NCBI GenBank assembly: GCA_963809875.1
Contig: CAWELC010000003.1
Location: 102,191 to 166,190 of the forward strand
Direction: 5' to 3'
Length of the DNA stretch: 64,000 nt
Source of the DNA: JAFGAS01 sp963809875
Lineage (GTDB): Bacteria > Desulfobacterota > Zymogenia > Zymogenales > Zymogenaceae
Below the pieces are notes generated by a model. The model searched no databases. It saw only the letters and a program-made list of their open reading frames with translations, and was not told where the DNA came from. The first letter of the stretch is position 1; each line of letters opens with the position of its first letter. Position numbers and translations under genes: made by a program. Positions 25,813 through 35,332 of the stretch are shown piece by piece.

Positions 25813-28443
25813 GTGGAAGACCTGACCCCCGCCCTCAGGCAGTATCTCGAAATTAAGGAGCGGTACCCGGACTGTATTCTCTTCTTCCGGATGGGCGATT
25901 TCTACGAGATGTTTTTCGAAGATGCCCGCATCGCCTCTCCCATTCTCGAGATTGCGCTGACCACCCGGGACAAGGGTAAAGAAAACCCGATCCCAATGTG
26001 CGGAATTCCCTACCACGCCGCCGACGTTTACCTCGGAAAGCTCCTCAAGAAGGGTTTTAAGGTCGCGGTATGCGAGCAGATGGAAGACCCTTCTCAGGCC
26101 AGGGGGCTCATCAGGCGAGAAGTGGTGAGGGTTGTGACGCCGGGACTCATATCGGACACCGCACAGCTCTCGGAAAAGGAGCCGAACTATATAGCCGCCC
26201 TCGTTGATCACGACGGGACATGGGGCATCGCGTTTCTCGATTTTTCTACCGGCCTGTTCAAAACTACCGAGCGTGAAGATTTCGCCGAGGTTATTGACGA
26301 GCTCTACGCGGTCGGTCCAAAGGAGGTAGTTATTCCCGAGGGCGCCGGCGTCGACGTGCACGGTGAACAGCTGAGGACCTGTCTGGGTGATGCACTCGTC
26401 AATCGGGTCGATCCTCGCGCCTTCGAGATCGGCGCCGCCCGGAGAACGGTTGCCGAGCTCCTTGGCCTGGCTCAGGTGGACGGCCTCGGTTTTGCCGAGA
26501 AACACGCGGCCCTGGCGGCGGTCGGCGGTCTCCTGCGCTATGTGAGCGACTATCAGAGGGGAGAAATCCCTCACCTTTCGCTTCCCCGGTTCTATCTGCC
26601 CTCCCAGTATATGGTCGTCGACGAGGTTACCAGGCGAAACCTGGAGATCCTCAAGACTATCTATGAGGGGAGCAGGCGCGGGTCACTCCTTTCATTGATC
26701 GACCGGACGGTCACATCCATGGGAGGAAGGCTGATCAGGGAATGGATCACCTATCCGCTGACGAACATACAGGAGATAGGGGCGCGCCATGACGCGGTCG
26801 GTGAGTTTTTCGGCCGGTACGAAACATGCGAGCTGGTCAGGGAGAAACTTGCCTCCATCGTAGACCTCGAGCGACTGGTCGGACGGGTTTCCGTAAAGAC
26901 CGCCGGGGCTCGAGATCTGACAGCGCTTTCCGATTCTCTCAAGACAATCCCGGGGCTCATTGAAGTAGTATCGGATTTCGCGAGCGAGCCCGTCGTGCGG
27001 ACAGGAGGTGGATTTGATAATTTCCTGCCGTTGACTGATAGGATCGACGCCATTCTTATCGACTCCCCGGGTCCTTCGATCAGGGAAGGCGGGATCATCC
27101 GGGAAGGAATTGACAAGGACCTCGACGAGCTGAGGCGACTGTCCCGAACGGGAAAAGATTGGATCATCGAGCTTGAGGCGCAGGAACGGAGGCGCACGGG
27201 AATCTCCAATCTCAAGGTCAGGTTCAACAAAGTCTTCGGATACTATATCGAAGTGACCAATTCATACCTTTCCATGGTGCCGGCCGACTATATTCGCAAG
27301 CAGACGCTGGTCGGCGCGGAGCGATTCATTACTCCTGATCTGAAGGAATACGAGGCCAAGGTTCTGGGTGCGGAGGATCGGATAAAGCTGATCGAGTACG
27401 ACATATTCTGCGGTCTTCGCGACGAGGTGAGGAGCTGGATCCCGGCGGTAAAAAAGGCGTCAATGCTCCTTGCGGAGTTGGACGTTCTGACGTGTTTTGC
27501 GACGGTAGCGCGTGAATACGACTACTCAAGACCATTGGTCACTGACGGCTCACTCATCGATATTGTCGAAGGACGGCATCCGATGGTGGAGCGGTCGCTG
27601 CCACCGGGCTCCTTCGTGCCAAACGATATCGCTCTAGCCGGCACGGACCGACAGATTCTTATCATCACCGGCCCCAATATGGCCGGCAAATCGACGATCA
27701 TACGGCAAGCCGCGATCATCGTGCTTATGGCCCAGGTGGGGAGCTTCGTACCGGCGCGACGGGCAGAGATCGGAGTCGTGGACCGCATCTTCGCGCGGGT
27801 CGGGGCATCTGATTCTCTGGTCAGGGGACAATCGACCTTTATGGTCGAGATGGTGGAGACGGCCAATATCCTCAATAATGCTACCGACAAGTCGCTGGTT
27901 ATACTTGACGAGATTGGAAGAGGCACAAGCACATTCGATGGGATCTCCATTGCGTGGGCTGTAGCCGAGTTCATCCATGACGCCCCCCGGTGCAAACCCC
28001 TGACTCTTTTTGCCACCCATTACCACGAGCTGACGGAGCTTTCGGCTGTCAAGGAACGTGTAAGGAACTATCACGTCGTGGTCCGTGAGTGGAACGAACG
28101 GATACTCTTTATCAGGAAACTCGAAGAGGGTGTCTCAAGTCACAGCTACGGGATCGAAGTGGCACGGCTCGCCGGAATACCCTCCGAGGTCCTGGTAAGG
28201 GCCCGTGAGATACTGACAAACCTGGAAAATGGAGAGTTCACTTCCCAAGGAACGCCTGCTCTGGCCGCTCAAAGCGGACAAAGGATGGAAAACAGGAAGA
28301 ACCAGCTCGATCTTTTTGCCGGGCAAGCAGAAGAGATTATCAGCGAGATCTCGTTTCTCGATATTGAACGGATGACTCCTCTGGACGCGATGAGGAAGCT
28401 TGACGAGATGAGACGAAAGATAAAAAAAATAGGCCCCGCTTGA
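25813..28443 (+). CDS. mutS: DNA mismatch repair protein MutS
   Basis: 876 residues. Binds mispaired bases and slides along DNA to trigger repair. Mismatch-wedge motif FFRMGDFYEMFFEDA near the N-terminus (Phe-x-Glu), connector, lever and clamp domains, then ATPase domain with Walker A TGPNMAGKST, VDRIFARVGASDSLVRGQST and Walker B LDEIGRGTSTFDG; the C-terminal tail ends with DEMRRKIKK. GTG 25813 (VEDLTPALRQYLEIKERYPD) gives the normal MutS start, with AAGGA about 10 bases upstream; GTG 25744 would add an unlikely extension through the hairpin. No mutL in the window. Confidence 0.96.
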   Translation: MEDLTPALRQYLEIKERYPDCILFFRMGDFYEMFFEDARIASPILEIALTTRDKGKENPIPMCGIPYHAADVYLGKLLKKGFKVAVCEQMEDPSQARGLIRREVVRVVTPGLISDTAQLSEKEPNYIAALVDHDGTWGIAFLDFSTGLFKTTEREDFAEVIDELYAVGPKEVVIPEGAGVDVHGEQLRTCLGDALVNRVDPRAFEIGAARRTVAELLGLAQVDGLGFAEKHAALAAVGGLLRYVSDYQRGEIPHLSLPRFYLPSQYMVVDEVTRRNLEILKTIYEGSRRGSLLSLIDRTVTSMGGRLIREWITYPLTNIQEIGARHDAVGEFFGRYETCELVREKLASIVDLERLVGRVSVKTAGARDLTALSDSLKTIPGLIEVVSDFASEPVVRTGGGFDNFLPLTDRIDAILIDSPGPSIREGGIIREGIDKDLDELRRLSRTGKDWIIELEAQERRRTGISNLKVRFNKVFGYYIEVTNSYLSMVPADYIRKQTLVGAERFITPDLKEYEAKVLGAEDRIKLIEYDIFCGLRDEVRSWIPAVKKASMLLAELDVLTCFATVAREYDYSRPLVTDGSLIDIVEGRHPMVERSLPPGSFVPNDIALAGTDRQILIITGPNMAGKSTIIRQAAIIVLMAQVGSFVPARRAEIGVVDRIFARVGASDSLVRGQSTFMVEMVETANILNNATDKSLVILDEIGRGTSTFDGISIAWAVAEFIHDAPRCKPLTLFATHYHELTELSAVKERVRNYHVVVREWNERILFIRKLEEGVSSHSYGIEVARLAGIPSEVLVRAREILTNLENGEFTSQGTPALAAQSGQRMENRKNQLDLFAGQAEEIISEISFLDIERMTPLDAMRKLDEMRRKIKKIGPA

Positions 28444-28452
28444 ATATTTTGC

Positions 28453-28481
28453 TTGATAAATCCGGGACCCTGTGCGATAGT
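28453..28481 (+). promoter_or_regulatory. Promoter for the V-type ATPase operon
   Basis: TTGATA (28453-28458), 17-base spacer containing an extended TGC, GATAGT (28476-28481), about 95 bases before the first gene. Confidence 0.55.
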
Positions 28482-28574
28482 ACAAACGAAAATAATTCTG
28501 ATAAGTTGGGGGATATCGGTTATTTTTATTTTTTTTGCGTAACAGCGTCTTATTCCCGATCGAGGAGGTAACCG

Positions 28575-28886
28575 ATGAAAGATGATCTCAAAAAGATGCT
28601 TGAATATGAAGCCAAAGCACGGGAGATCATCGAGGACTCGATGAGAAAGGCCGACAAGACGCGCGGCGATTCCCAGCGGCAGGCCGAAGAGGTGTTGAAG
28701 TCGGAACGTTTCAAGGCGGAGGACGAAGCTCAGCGGATTAAGGAAGAAATAATACGCGAAGCGAACGAAGAAGCGGGAAAGATGAGGGCTCGCACGACAA
28801 AGAATAACCAGGAACAGGAAGCCCGGGCAAAAAAGAGAATGGATAAAACCGGATCAATGATCCTTAGGGAAGTATTTAACCCGTAG
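28575..28886 (+). CDS. V-type ATPase subunit H/G-like coiled-coil (peripheral stalk)
   Basis: 103 residues, almost entirely charged heptad-like helix (Lys/Glu/Arg/Ala), first gene of the V-ATPase operon. In archaeal/bacterial V-type enzymes a short subunit of this kind (AhaH, NtpF or G) pairs with subunit E to form the peripheral stalk that holds the A3B3 head. Strong AGGAGGT ribosome site. Assigned from position, length and composition. Confidence 0.75.
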   Translation: MKDDLKKMLEYEAKAREIIEDSMRKADKTRGDSQRQAEEVLKSERFKAEDEAQRIKEEIIREANEEAGKMRARTTKNNQEQEARAKKRMDKTGSMILREVFNP

Positions 28887-28922
28887 CCTTTTACTTACCC
28901 ATTACGAGTCAGTGTTCAAACT

Positions 28923-29963
28923 ATGCTGCTCGACGTCATGAAATACTCCTTCATCAATGCCAAGATCAGGGCGATGAAAAGCCGCCTGCTCAAGGACTCC
29001 GTGTATCAACAACTGCTCGAAACCACTCATCTGGACGCTTTCGTGAAGGTGCTCATGGAGACGGAATATTCTGCGGAGCTCTCGGAAGTCGATATGAAAG
29101 ACCCCGATATTTCCGAAGTAATCTCCGCACTCGACGAACACCTGATAAAGTGCTACAAGACCATCCTTCAGTTCTTTAAGGTGAAGAACGAAAACGATTT
29201 TATTCGAACGATCCTCTCGCGTCTGGAGATAGAAAACATAAAGATCGTCATCAGGGGGAAATTCAAGGGTTTAACCTCCGTTATGATAGCGGACAACCTG
29301 ATTCCAACGGAAGGCGTCACCAATTTGAATTTCGAGGAGCTCATCAATAGCAGGGACGTGGAGCATTTTGTGTCACTCCTGGCCAAGACACGCTACGAAC
29401 GACCACTTAGCAATGCGCTGCCGCTCTTTGAGCGAGACAGGAGAACCGCAGTGCTCGAGCGCCCCCTGGACGCCCTTTATTACCTTGATCTGACCAGATC
29501 CATCAAGACCCTTTCGGGTGCCGACAGCCATATTATGAAGGCCTATCTCGGCACCTTCTGCGACATTAACAATATCATGTTAATACTCCGCAGCCGTCTC
29601 TTTTTTGACCTGCCTTCCGACGATATCATGACCATGTATATCCCGTATGGTTACAGGCTGGCCAAGAGCGAGGCGGTCGCGCTCTCCAAGGCCGGTGAAG
29701 AAGACTATCGGGAAGTCTTCGGCAAGACGCACTATGGGAAAAAGGTCGTATCGTTCAAGACGCTGCCCGAACTCGAGATGTCGCTGCTGTCGATTTTAGC
29801 GCACCAGACGAAAAAGATGATGATGGGCTATCCGTTTCATATCGGTACGGTGGCCGGCTTCCTGGCTCTCAAGGAGACCGAGACGGGCAATCTTAAGAGT
29901 ATCGCGGAAGGAAAACGACACGCCCTTCCCGAGGGGCAAATCCGCGATAGCCTGCTCATGTGA
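28923..29963 (+). CDS. atpC: V-type ATPase subunit C (central-stalk socket, AC39 family)
   Basis: 346 residues, all-helical, with the AC39/subunit-d pattern: N-terminal YSFINAKIRAMKSRLL, repeated helical thirds and a C-terminal EMSLLSILAHQTKKMMMGYPFHIG-type region. It is the funnel that couples the D-F shaft to the membrane ring. The start may be ATG 28923 or 28938 (MKYSFINAK), and neither has a clear ribosome site. A gap of about 140 bases with no obvious gene follows before subunit I. Confidence 0.88.
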   Translation: MLLDVMKYSFINAKIRAMKSRLLKDSVYQQLLETTHLDAFVKVLMETEYSAELSEVDMKDPDISEVISALDEHLIKCYKTILQFFKVKNENDFIRTILSRLEIENIKIVIRGKFKGLTSVMIADNLIPTEGVTNLNFEELINSRDVEHFVSLLAKTRYERPLSNALPLFERDRRTAVLERPLDALYYLDLTRSIKTLSGADSHIMKAYLGTFCDINNIMLILRSRLFFDLPSDDIMTMYIPYGYRLAKSEAVALSKAGEEDYREVFGKTHYGKKVVSFKTLPELEMSLLSILAHQTKKMMMGYPFHIGTVAGFLALKETETGNLKSIAEGKRHALPEGQIRDSLLM

Positions 29964-30101
29964 GTTATCGGGTCGTTCTCATCGTCCGAGTGACAGTCAA
30001 GGTGACATCGAAGGACGAGAGGGCGGAAAAGATATTTCAACGGCCTACCGCGTGGCGATCGCGACTGCTTAGGAACTTCTCCGTTTCAACGAGGTGTGAG
30101 T

Positions 30102-32114
30102 ATGTTCCGTCCTGTTCCCATGCTACGAGCCAGTATCCTCATCCTCGATAGAGACCTTGCCAAAGTCATCAAGGAAATCGGCAGCCTGGGGATCATTCAC
30201 CTGGTCGATTATGGAAGTATCCCGGGGATCGCTGAAATGGGATGGACCCCGGGACAGGAACTGGAAATTCTCACCCGCTACCAATCCTCCAAAAGACAAC
30301 TCGACGAAATATTCACCCAGACCGAGATATCGAAAGAAAGCCCGTACGCTCCCGCAAAATACGACGTCAATCCCCTCAAGGATATCGATGATCTTGAGAC
30401 GAGAATCGGCGAATTCTATAATCAGATCAGGTCGGTCAACGAGCAGATCTTTACCCTGCGTGACAGACTTGCCTTCGAGGAAGATAACCTCAAGCGGGCC
30501 AGGAATATTCTCGGCATGAAGGCCGATGTCGCCTTCATGAGATCTCTGGAGAATCTTCACATTGCCATCGGTTACCTTCCGGTAAAGCAGATCCCGAGCC
30601 TCGAAGGGACGGTTACGACGAAATTCACCGTCTACCTTCCGCTGGAACAACGCGGCGACCGCCAGAAATCGGTCTTCTTCTGCCTTCCCGGCGATGCGGA
30701 ACAGCTCGAAAACCAGCTGAAGGGCATCGGTTTTGATCCGATACCGCTGCCCGAAGATTGTTCCGGGATACCCGAGGACGCGATCGCCGAGCTGGCGGGC
30801 AAGATCGAGGAGATTAACGTATCCATCGCGGAAAACGAGAATAAGCTGAGAGGTTTCGGGTGGACGTATCGCGGTGAGCTTCTTCGAATCCGCGACCACC
30901 TTACCATCAACCTCGATATCCTCAAATCGGTCAGGTTGATGGGTCTTTCGGAACATACCGCGCTCATTAACGGTTGGATCCCGAAAAACAGCCTGCAAAA
31001 GCTCACCGATACGCTCCGCGCGACTCTTGGGGGAAACTTCGTCTTGACAACCCGGGCACCGGAGGATATTCCCGAGGTCAAGGCAAGAATGACCAAAGTC
31101 CCGGTTATTTACGACAACCCGAAGCTCCTCAAGCCCTTCGAAAGCCTTGTAACGACCTACGGCTCCCCGGACTACGGCGAGATTGACCCATCCGGTATCA
31201 TCGGCCTTGCCTTCCTTTTGATGTTCGGTGTCATGTTCGGCGACATCGGCCACGGCTTGATACTCTTTCTTGTGGGACGTCTTCTCCAGAAGCGGCTCAA
31301 AGGGGCCGAGATTGTCGGTCAGATTATGACCAGGGCAGGCGTATCGTCGATGATCTTCGGCGTCATTTTCGGGAGTCTTTTCGGTCACGAGTTTCACGGG
31401 AGTTACCTGCCGGGGCTTCCGCTACCCTTCGTGCCCATGGAAAATATCGATACCTTTATGGCTGTCGCCGTGGGGTTCGGCATACTTTTCATCAGCATAG
31501 GGCTCGTTATCAACATCATAAATTCCATTCGGTCGCGAGATATAGAAAAGGGGTTTCTGGAAAACCACGGGCTTGCCGGAGCCCTCTTTTACTGGGGTGC
31601 GGTGGCCCTCCTGGTAAAGTATATCGTTTCCGGTACCCTTGGCATACCGGTATGGGCAATGGCGCTCATCCTGGGGGTTCCGCTCTTTGTCATCTTCCTG
31701 AAGGAACCGCTGAATCATCTTATTAAGAAAAAACGGCCTATCGTCAAGGAGCCGATAACCTATATCATCAGCTCGCTCATTGAGGTGATGGAGACCTTCA
31801 TCGGCTTCCTTTCCAATACGGTATCCTTTATCAGGGTTGCCGCGTTTTCACTGGCGCATGCGGCGCTCTTCGCGGCCATCTTTGCGATCATCAAGATAAT
31901 CAAGACCGCATCGCCCGAGCCCACGACCGCCAGCATCCTGATATCGCTCCTGGTGGAGGTGGGGGGTAATATCGTCATCATCATCCTGGAAGGCCTGGTG
32001 GTTTCGATCCAGTCTGTCAGGTTGATATTCTACGAATTCTTCAGCAAGTTCTACGCGGGGGAAGGCGAGGCGTTCGTTCCGATGAAAATAGGTTATTTTG
32101 CAGAAGAAGAATAA
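30102..32114 (+). CDS. atpI: V-type ATPase subunit I (membrane subunit a)
   Basis: 670 residues. Forms the ion half-channels against the c-ring. The N-terminal ~330 residues are cytoplasmic and largely helical; the C-terminal half has seven to eight transmembrane helices beginning GLAFLLMFGVMFGDIGHG, a motif of the family, and contains the essential arginine region near TVSFIRVAAFSLAHAALF. The ATG at 30102 has GAGGTG 5 bases upstream. It sits between subunits C and K. Confidence 0.94.
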   Translation: MFRPVPMLRASILILDRDLAKVIKEIGSLGIIHLVDYGSIPGIAEMGWTPGQELEILTRYQSSKRQLDEIFTQTEISKESPYAPAKYDVNPLKDIDDLETRIGEFYNQIRSVNEQIFTLRDRLAFEEDNLKRARNILGMKADVAFMRSLENLHIAIGYLPVKQIPSLEGTVTTKFTVYLPLEQRGDRQKSVFFCLPGDAEQLENQLKGIGFDPIPLPEDCSGIPEDAIAELAGKIEEINVSIAENENKLRGFGWTYRGELLRIRDHLTINLDILKSVRLMGLSEHTALINGWIPKNSLQKLTDTLRATLGGNFVLTTRAPEDIPEVKARMTKVPVIYDNPKLLKPFESLVTTYGSPDYGEIDPSGIIGLAFLLMFGVMFGDIGHGLILFLVGRLLQKRLKGAEIVGQIMTRAGVSSMIFGVIFGSLFGHEFHGSYLPGLPLPFVPMENIDTFMAVAVGFGILFISIGLVINIINSIRSRDIEKGFLENHGLAGALFYWGAVALLVKYIVSGTLGIPVWAMALILGVPLFVIFLKEPLNHLIKKKRPIVKEPITYIISSLIEVMETFIGFLSNTVSFIRVAAFSLAHAALFAAIFAIIKIIKTASPEPTTASILISLLVEVGGNIVIIILEGLVVSIQSVRLIFYEFFSKFYAGEGEAFVPMKIGYFAEEE

Positions 32115-32170
32115 AAGGCAGTATAGGTAAGACAAGAAAGTAAGACCACGAAGAAAAAAGGAGTTGTCTT

Positions 32171-32581
32171 ATGAAGTTAAAAGAGATGATAATTGGCCTC
32201 CTGATTCTCAACGTCGTGATCGCACTGACGATTGGGGTGTTCATCTTTTTCGCGCCCAATACAAGCTACGGGTTCCAGACGGATACCGGCACCCCGGCAA
32301 TGGGAACAACCACGGCACCCGCGCCGGTGAATCCTCCGGCCACCGAGTCAGGCACGTCTTCCAGTGAGAAAGGTTGGGGCTATATCGCGGCCGCCCTATC
32401 AACCGGAATTGCGGCCCTCGGCGCCGGCGTCGCGGTCAGCGGGGTTGGTTCCGCTGCGATGGGAGCCATCAGCGAAAGGCCGGAACTCCTTGGTCGGTCC
32501 CTCATCTTTGTGGGTCTTGCCGAAGGTATTGCTATCTACGGTTTGATCATTTCCATTATGATTCTTGGAAGACTCGGCTGA
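32171..32581 (+). CDS. atpK: V-type ATPase subunit K (c-ring) with extra N-terminal helix and linker
   Basis: 136 residues. The C-terminal ~80 residues are a single c-type hairpin (GWGYIAAALSTGIAALGAGV ... FVGLAEGIAIYGLIISIMIL) with the ion-carrying Glu in GLAEG; there is no Gln or Ser/Thr of the sodium motif, so proton coupling is more likely. In front lie an additional hydrophobic helix (MIIGLLILNVVIALTIGVFI) and a ~35-residue Pro/Thr/Gly linker. Typical V-type K proteins have four helices without a linker. The N-terminal helix could be a cleaved signal or a permanent third helix. AAGGAG ribosome site. Confidence 0.9.
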   Translation: MKLKEMIIGLLILNVVIALTIGVFIFFAPNTSYGFQTDTGTPAMGTTTAPAPVNPPATESGTSSSEKGWGYIAAALSTGIAALGAGVAVSGVGSAAMGAISERPELLGRSLIFVGLAEGIAIYGLIISIMILGRLG

Positions 32582-32598
32582 TTTAGAAGAAGAACAGT

Positions 32599-32904
32599 AT
32601 GGAATTCTACGTAATTGGCGACCCGGATACCGTTTTGGGCTTTTCCCTGGCCGGCATTGAAGGAAGGGATGTAAAAGACTCGCGGGAAGCGCTGGCGGCG
32701 ATAAAAGAGACTCTCGGATACCAGGATATCGGTATACTCCTGATTACGGAGCGGATCGCCCACGAGCTCCGCGATGAAATCGATTCCGTCATGCTTTCCC
32801 GGAAATTCCCCCTCATTGTTGAGATTCCCGATGTCGAAGGACCAATGGAAGAAAAGACGACGATATCGGATCTCGTGAAGAGCGCCATCGGTATTAAGAT
32901 ATGA
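32599..32904 (+). CDS. atpF: V-type ATPase subunit F (central shaft)
   Basis: 101 residues, small Rossmann-like alpha/beta protein: MEFYVIGDPDTVLGFSLAGI, then DIGILLITERIAHELRDEID and LIVEIPDVEGP, the family hallmarks. It binds subunit D in the rotor shaft. It lies 17 bases after subunit K. Confidence 0.93.
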   Translation: MEFYVIGDPDTVLGFSLAGIEGRDVKDSREALAAIKETLGYQDIGILLITERIAHELRDEIDSVMLSRKFPLIVEIPDVEGPMEEKTTISDLVKSAIGIKI

Positions 32905-32932
32905 TTCTTAGGACCGGGACGGAAGGTTGACT

Positions 32933-33550
32933 ATGGCACCGTTAGAATCTGTAGAGAGCCTGGGGACGATTGTCGTCAACGAGGCCCGCGACAAAGCCGA
33001 ATGGAACGTCAAGAGCGCTCAGGAGACCTCCAAGAAGATCCTCGATGAGGCCGTCCAAAAGGGTAAAGAGAACCACGAGCGGATCGTTCAGCAGGGAAGA
33101 CAATCGGGAGAAAAAGAGAGACAAAAAATCCTCTCGACCGTCGAGATGGAGATGAAGAAGCTCATCCTGAACAGCCGCGAGGCGCTTATCGATCAGGCCT
33201 TTGACGTGGCATTGAAGAAGTTTGAGGATTTTAAGAAAACAAAGGAGTACAAGGATATCCTTCTCAAGCAGGTCATCTCATCGATCCGGGAGCTGGAAGG
33301 AACAGCCTTTGTTGTCGATGTGCATAAAGGTGAGTCGCTCAAGATCGGTGCGGAAACCCTCACACAGCTGGAAAAAGAGACAAAGAAGAAAGGCATCGTC
33401 GTCGAGATTCGAGAGGTCGATAGTGATCTCGGCGGCGTCATCGTACACGAGAAGAACGGGAAGATATCGGTTGATAATAGTTTTGCCAGTATCCTTGAAC
33501 GGAAAAAGAACGAGATGCGCGTGAAGGCATCCGAAATCCTCTTCGAATAA
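32933..33550 (+). CDS. atpE: V-type ATPase subunit E (peripheral stalk)
   Basis: 205 residues. Long N-terminal helix of charged heptads (residues ~5-95) followed by a globular alpha/beta C-terminal domain (DSDLGGVIVHEKNGKISVDN) that caps subunit B. It pairs with the short H/G-like subunit encoded first in the operon. ATG 32933 chosen (GGAAGG just upstream); a TTG two codons earlier is possible. Confidence 0.92.
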   Translation: MAPLESVESLGTIVVNEARDKAEWNVKSAQETSKKILDEAVQKGKENHERIVQQGRQSGEKERQKILSTVEMEMKKLILNSREALIDQAFDVALKKFEDFKKTKEYKDILLKQVISSIRELEGTAFVVDVHKGESLKIGAETLTQLEKETKKKGIVVEIREVDSDLGGVIVHEKNGKISVDNSFASILERKKNEMRVKASEILFE

Positions 33551-33556
33551 GGAGAT

Positions 33557-35317
33557 ATGATGGAAGCAAGAGTCGGGCACGTCATATGGATCAGCGGTCC
33601 TGTCGTTAAAGCTCGGATAGACAAGGAACTCGGCATGATGGAGATGGTGATGGTGGGGCAGGACAGGATCTCCGGGGAGGTTATCGAGCTTGACGGCGAT
33701 ATCGCGACCATTCAGGTCTATGAAGAGACGACCGGACTCAAACCGGGTGCGGACGTTCTCGGAACGGGATTCCCCCTTTCCGTGGAGTTGGGTCCCGGTC
33801 TCATCAGCAATATCTATGACGGCGTTCAGCGGCCCCTTGAAACGATCCTGAAATCGACCGGTGACTTTATCCAGCGCGGCGTGCAGGCCAACGCCCTCTC
33901 GCGCGACATCAAGTGGAAATTCACACCCCAGATCACGGTTGGCCAGCTCCTCACCGGCGGGGCGGTCCTTGGGACGGTCCCCGAAAGTTTTGTGGTCGTC
34001 AATAAAGTCCTCCTCCATCCGTACCTTTCGGGCAAGGTCAAATCCGTTGTTCCCGAGGGGGAATATACGCTTGAAGACGTAATATGCGAGCTCGAAACAC
34101 CCCGTGGTGTCGAAGAAGTCAAAATGTACCACCGGTGGCCTGTTCGTCACGGCAGACCCTATGCCAAACGACTTGCGCCGTCGGTGCCGCTGGTCACCGG
34201 CCAGAGGATCATTGACACGTTCTTTCCGATCGCCAAGGGCGGGACAGCGGCGATCCCCGGAGGGTTCGGGACCGGCAAGACCGTAACGCAGCACAACCTT
34301 GCCAAGTGGTCGGACGCGGATATTATCGTCTACATCGGCTGCGGCGAGCGCGGCAATGAGATGACCGGCGTTCTCGTCGATTTCCCCAAGCTCCAGGACC
34401 CGCGGAGCGGTAAACCTCTGATGGAAAGGACCATACTGATCGCCAACACGTCCAACATGCCGGTGGCCGCGCGGGAGGCTTCCATTTATACCGGCATTAC
34501 GCTCGCCGAATATTACCGGGACATGGGTTACGACGTCGCGATCATGGCCGACTCCACCTCCCGCTGGGCGGAGGCTCTCCGGGAGATCTCGGGCCGTCTG
34601 GAAGAAATGCCCGCCGAGGAAGGCTTCCCCGCCTATCTCGCTACCCGCCTGGCAGAGTTCTATGAGCGGTCGGGTCGAGTGGAAACCCTGGCCGGGCCGG
34701 TCGGCTCGGTGAGCGCGATCGGTGCGGTGTCGCCCCCGGGCGGCGACTTCTCGGAACCGGTCACTCAGCACACGAAACGGTTCGTGCGCTGTTTCTGGGG
34801 TCTCGACAAGGAACTGGCCTCGGCACGATTCTTCCCGGCGATCAACTATATGGACAGCTACAGCGAATACCTCGACGAGGTTGAGGCATGGTGGCGGGAA
34901 AACGGCGACCGCGACTGGAAGGTAATGAGAAATGAGGCCATGGATATTCTCAGGCTCGACAATAAGCTCCAGCAGATCGTCCGACTCGTCGGCGAGGACG
35001 CCCTTCCCGACGAACAGAAGCTGGTCGTAGACGGCGCGAAACTTATCAAGAACGCCTTCCTGCAGCAGAGCGCCTTTGACAATATAGACATGTACTGCAT
35101 GCCGAAAAAGCAGATCAAGATGCTCATTACCATCATGCAGTTCTATCACCGCGCGTCGATCGTCATCAACCAGGGCGTCCCCATCTATAAGATCAGGGAG
35201 CTTCCCGTGCTCAACGAGCTCAACAGGATGAAGAATAAGATCGAGAATACGAAGATTGAGGAATTCGAGGAACTGGCAAAGAGAATTGACGAGGAGCTGA
35301 ACACCCTCGTAGCATAA
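33557..35317 (+). CDS. atpA: V-type ATPase catalytic subunit A
   Basis: 586 residues (585 if translation begins at the second ATG, 33560, which has better spacing from AGGAG). Hydrolyses or makes ATP in the A3B3 head. N-terminal beta-barrel, the bulge domain of A subunits (~115-185), Walker A GGFGTGKT (~235-242), the Walker B strand VAIMADSTSRWAEALREISG, and PPGGDFSEPV. Length is normal. The frame is clean throughout, unlike the neighbouring subunit B gene. Confidence 0.97.
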   Translation: MMEARVGHVIWISGPVVKARIDKELGMMEMVMVGQDRISGEVIELDGDIATIQVYEETTGLKPGADVLGTGFPLSVELGPGLISNIYDGVQRPLETILKSTGDFIQRGVQANALSRDIKWKFTPQITVGQLLTGGAVLGTVPESFVVVNKVLLHPYLSGKVKSVVPEGEYTLEDVICELETPRGVEEVKMYHRWPVRHGRPYAKRLAPSVPLVTGQRIIDTFFPIAKGGTAAIPGGFGTGKTVTQHNLAKWSDADIIVYIGCGERGNEMTGVLVDFPKLQDPRSGKPLMERTILIANTSNMPVAAREASIYTGITLAEYYRDMGYDVAIMADSTSRWAEALREISGRLEEMPAEEGFPAYLATRLAEFYERSGRVETLAGPVGSVSAIGAVSPPGGDFSEPVTQHTKRFVRCFWGLDKELASARFFPAINYMDSYSEYLDEVEAWWRENGDRDWKVMRNEAMDILRLDNKLQQIVRLVGEDALPDEQKLVVDGAKLIKNAFLQQSAFDNIDMYCMPKKQIKMLITIMQFYHRASIVINQGVPIYKIRELPVLNELNRMKNKIENTKIEEFEELAKRIDEELNTLVA

Positions 35318-35332
35318 AAAGGAGCGGGCGGT

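Noticed and set aside
33278..35149. 623-codon open frame antisense to atpA
   Set aside because: An antiphase shadow of a strongly conserved gene; His/Asp/Val-rich composition typical of such shadows.
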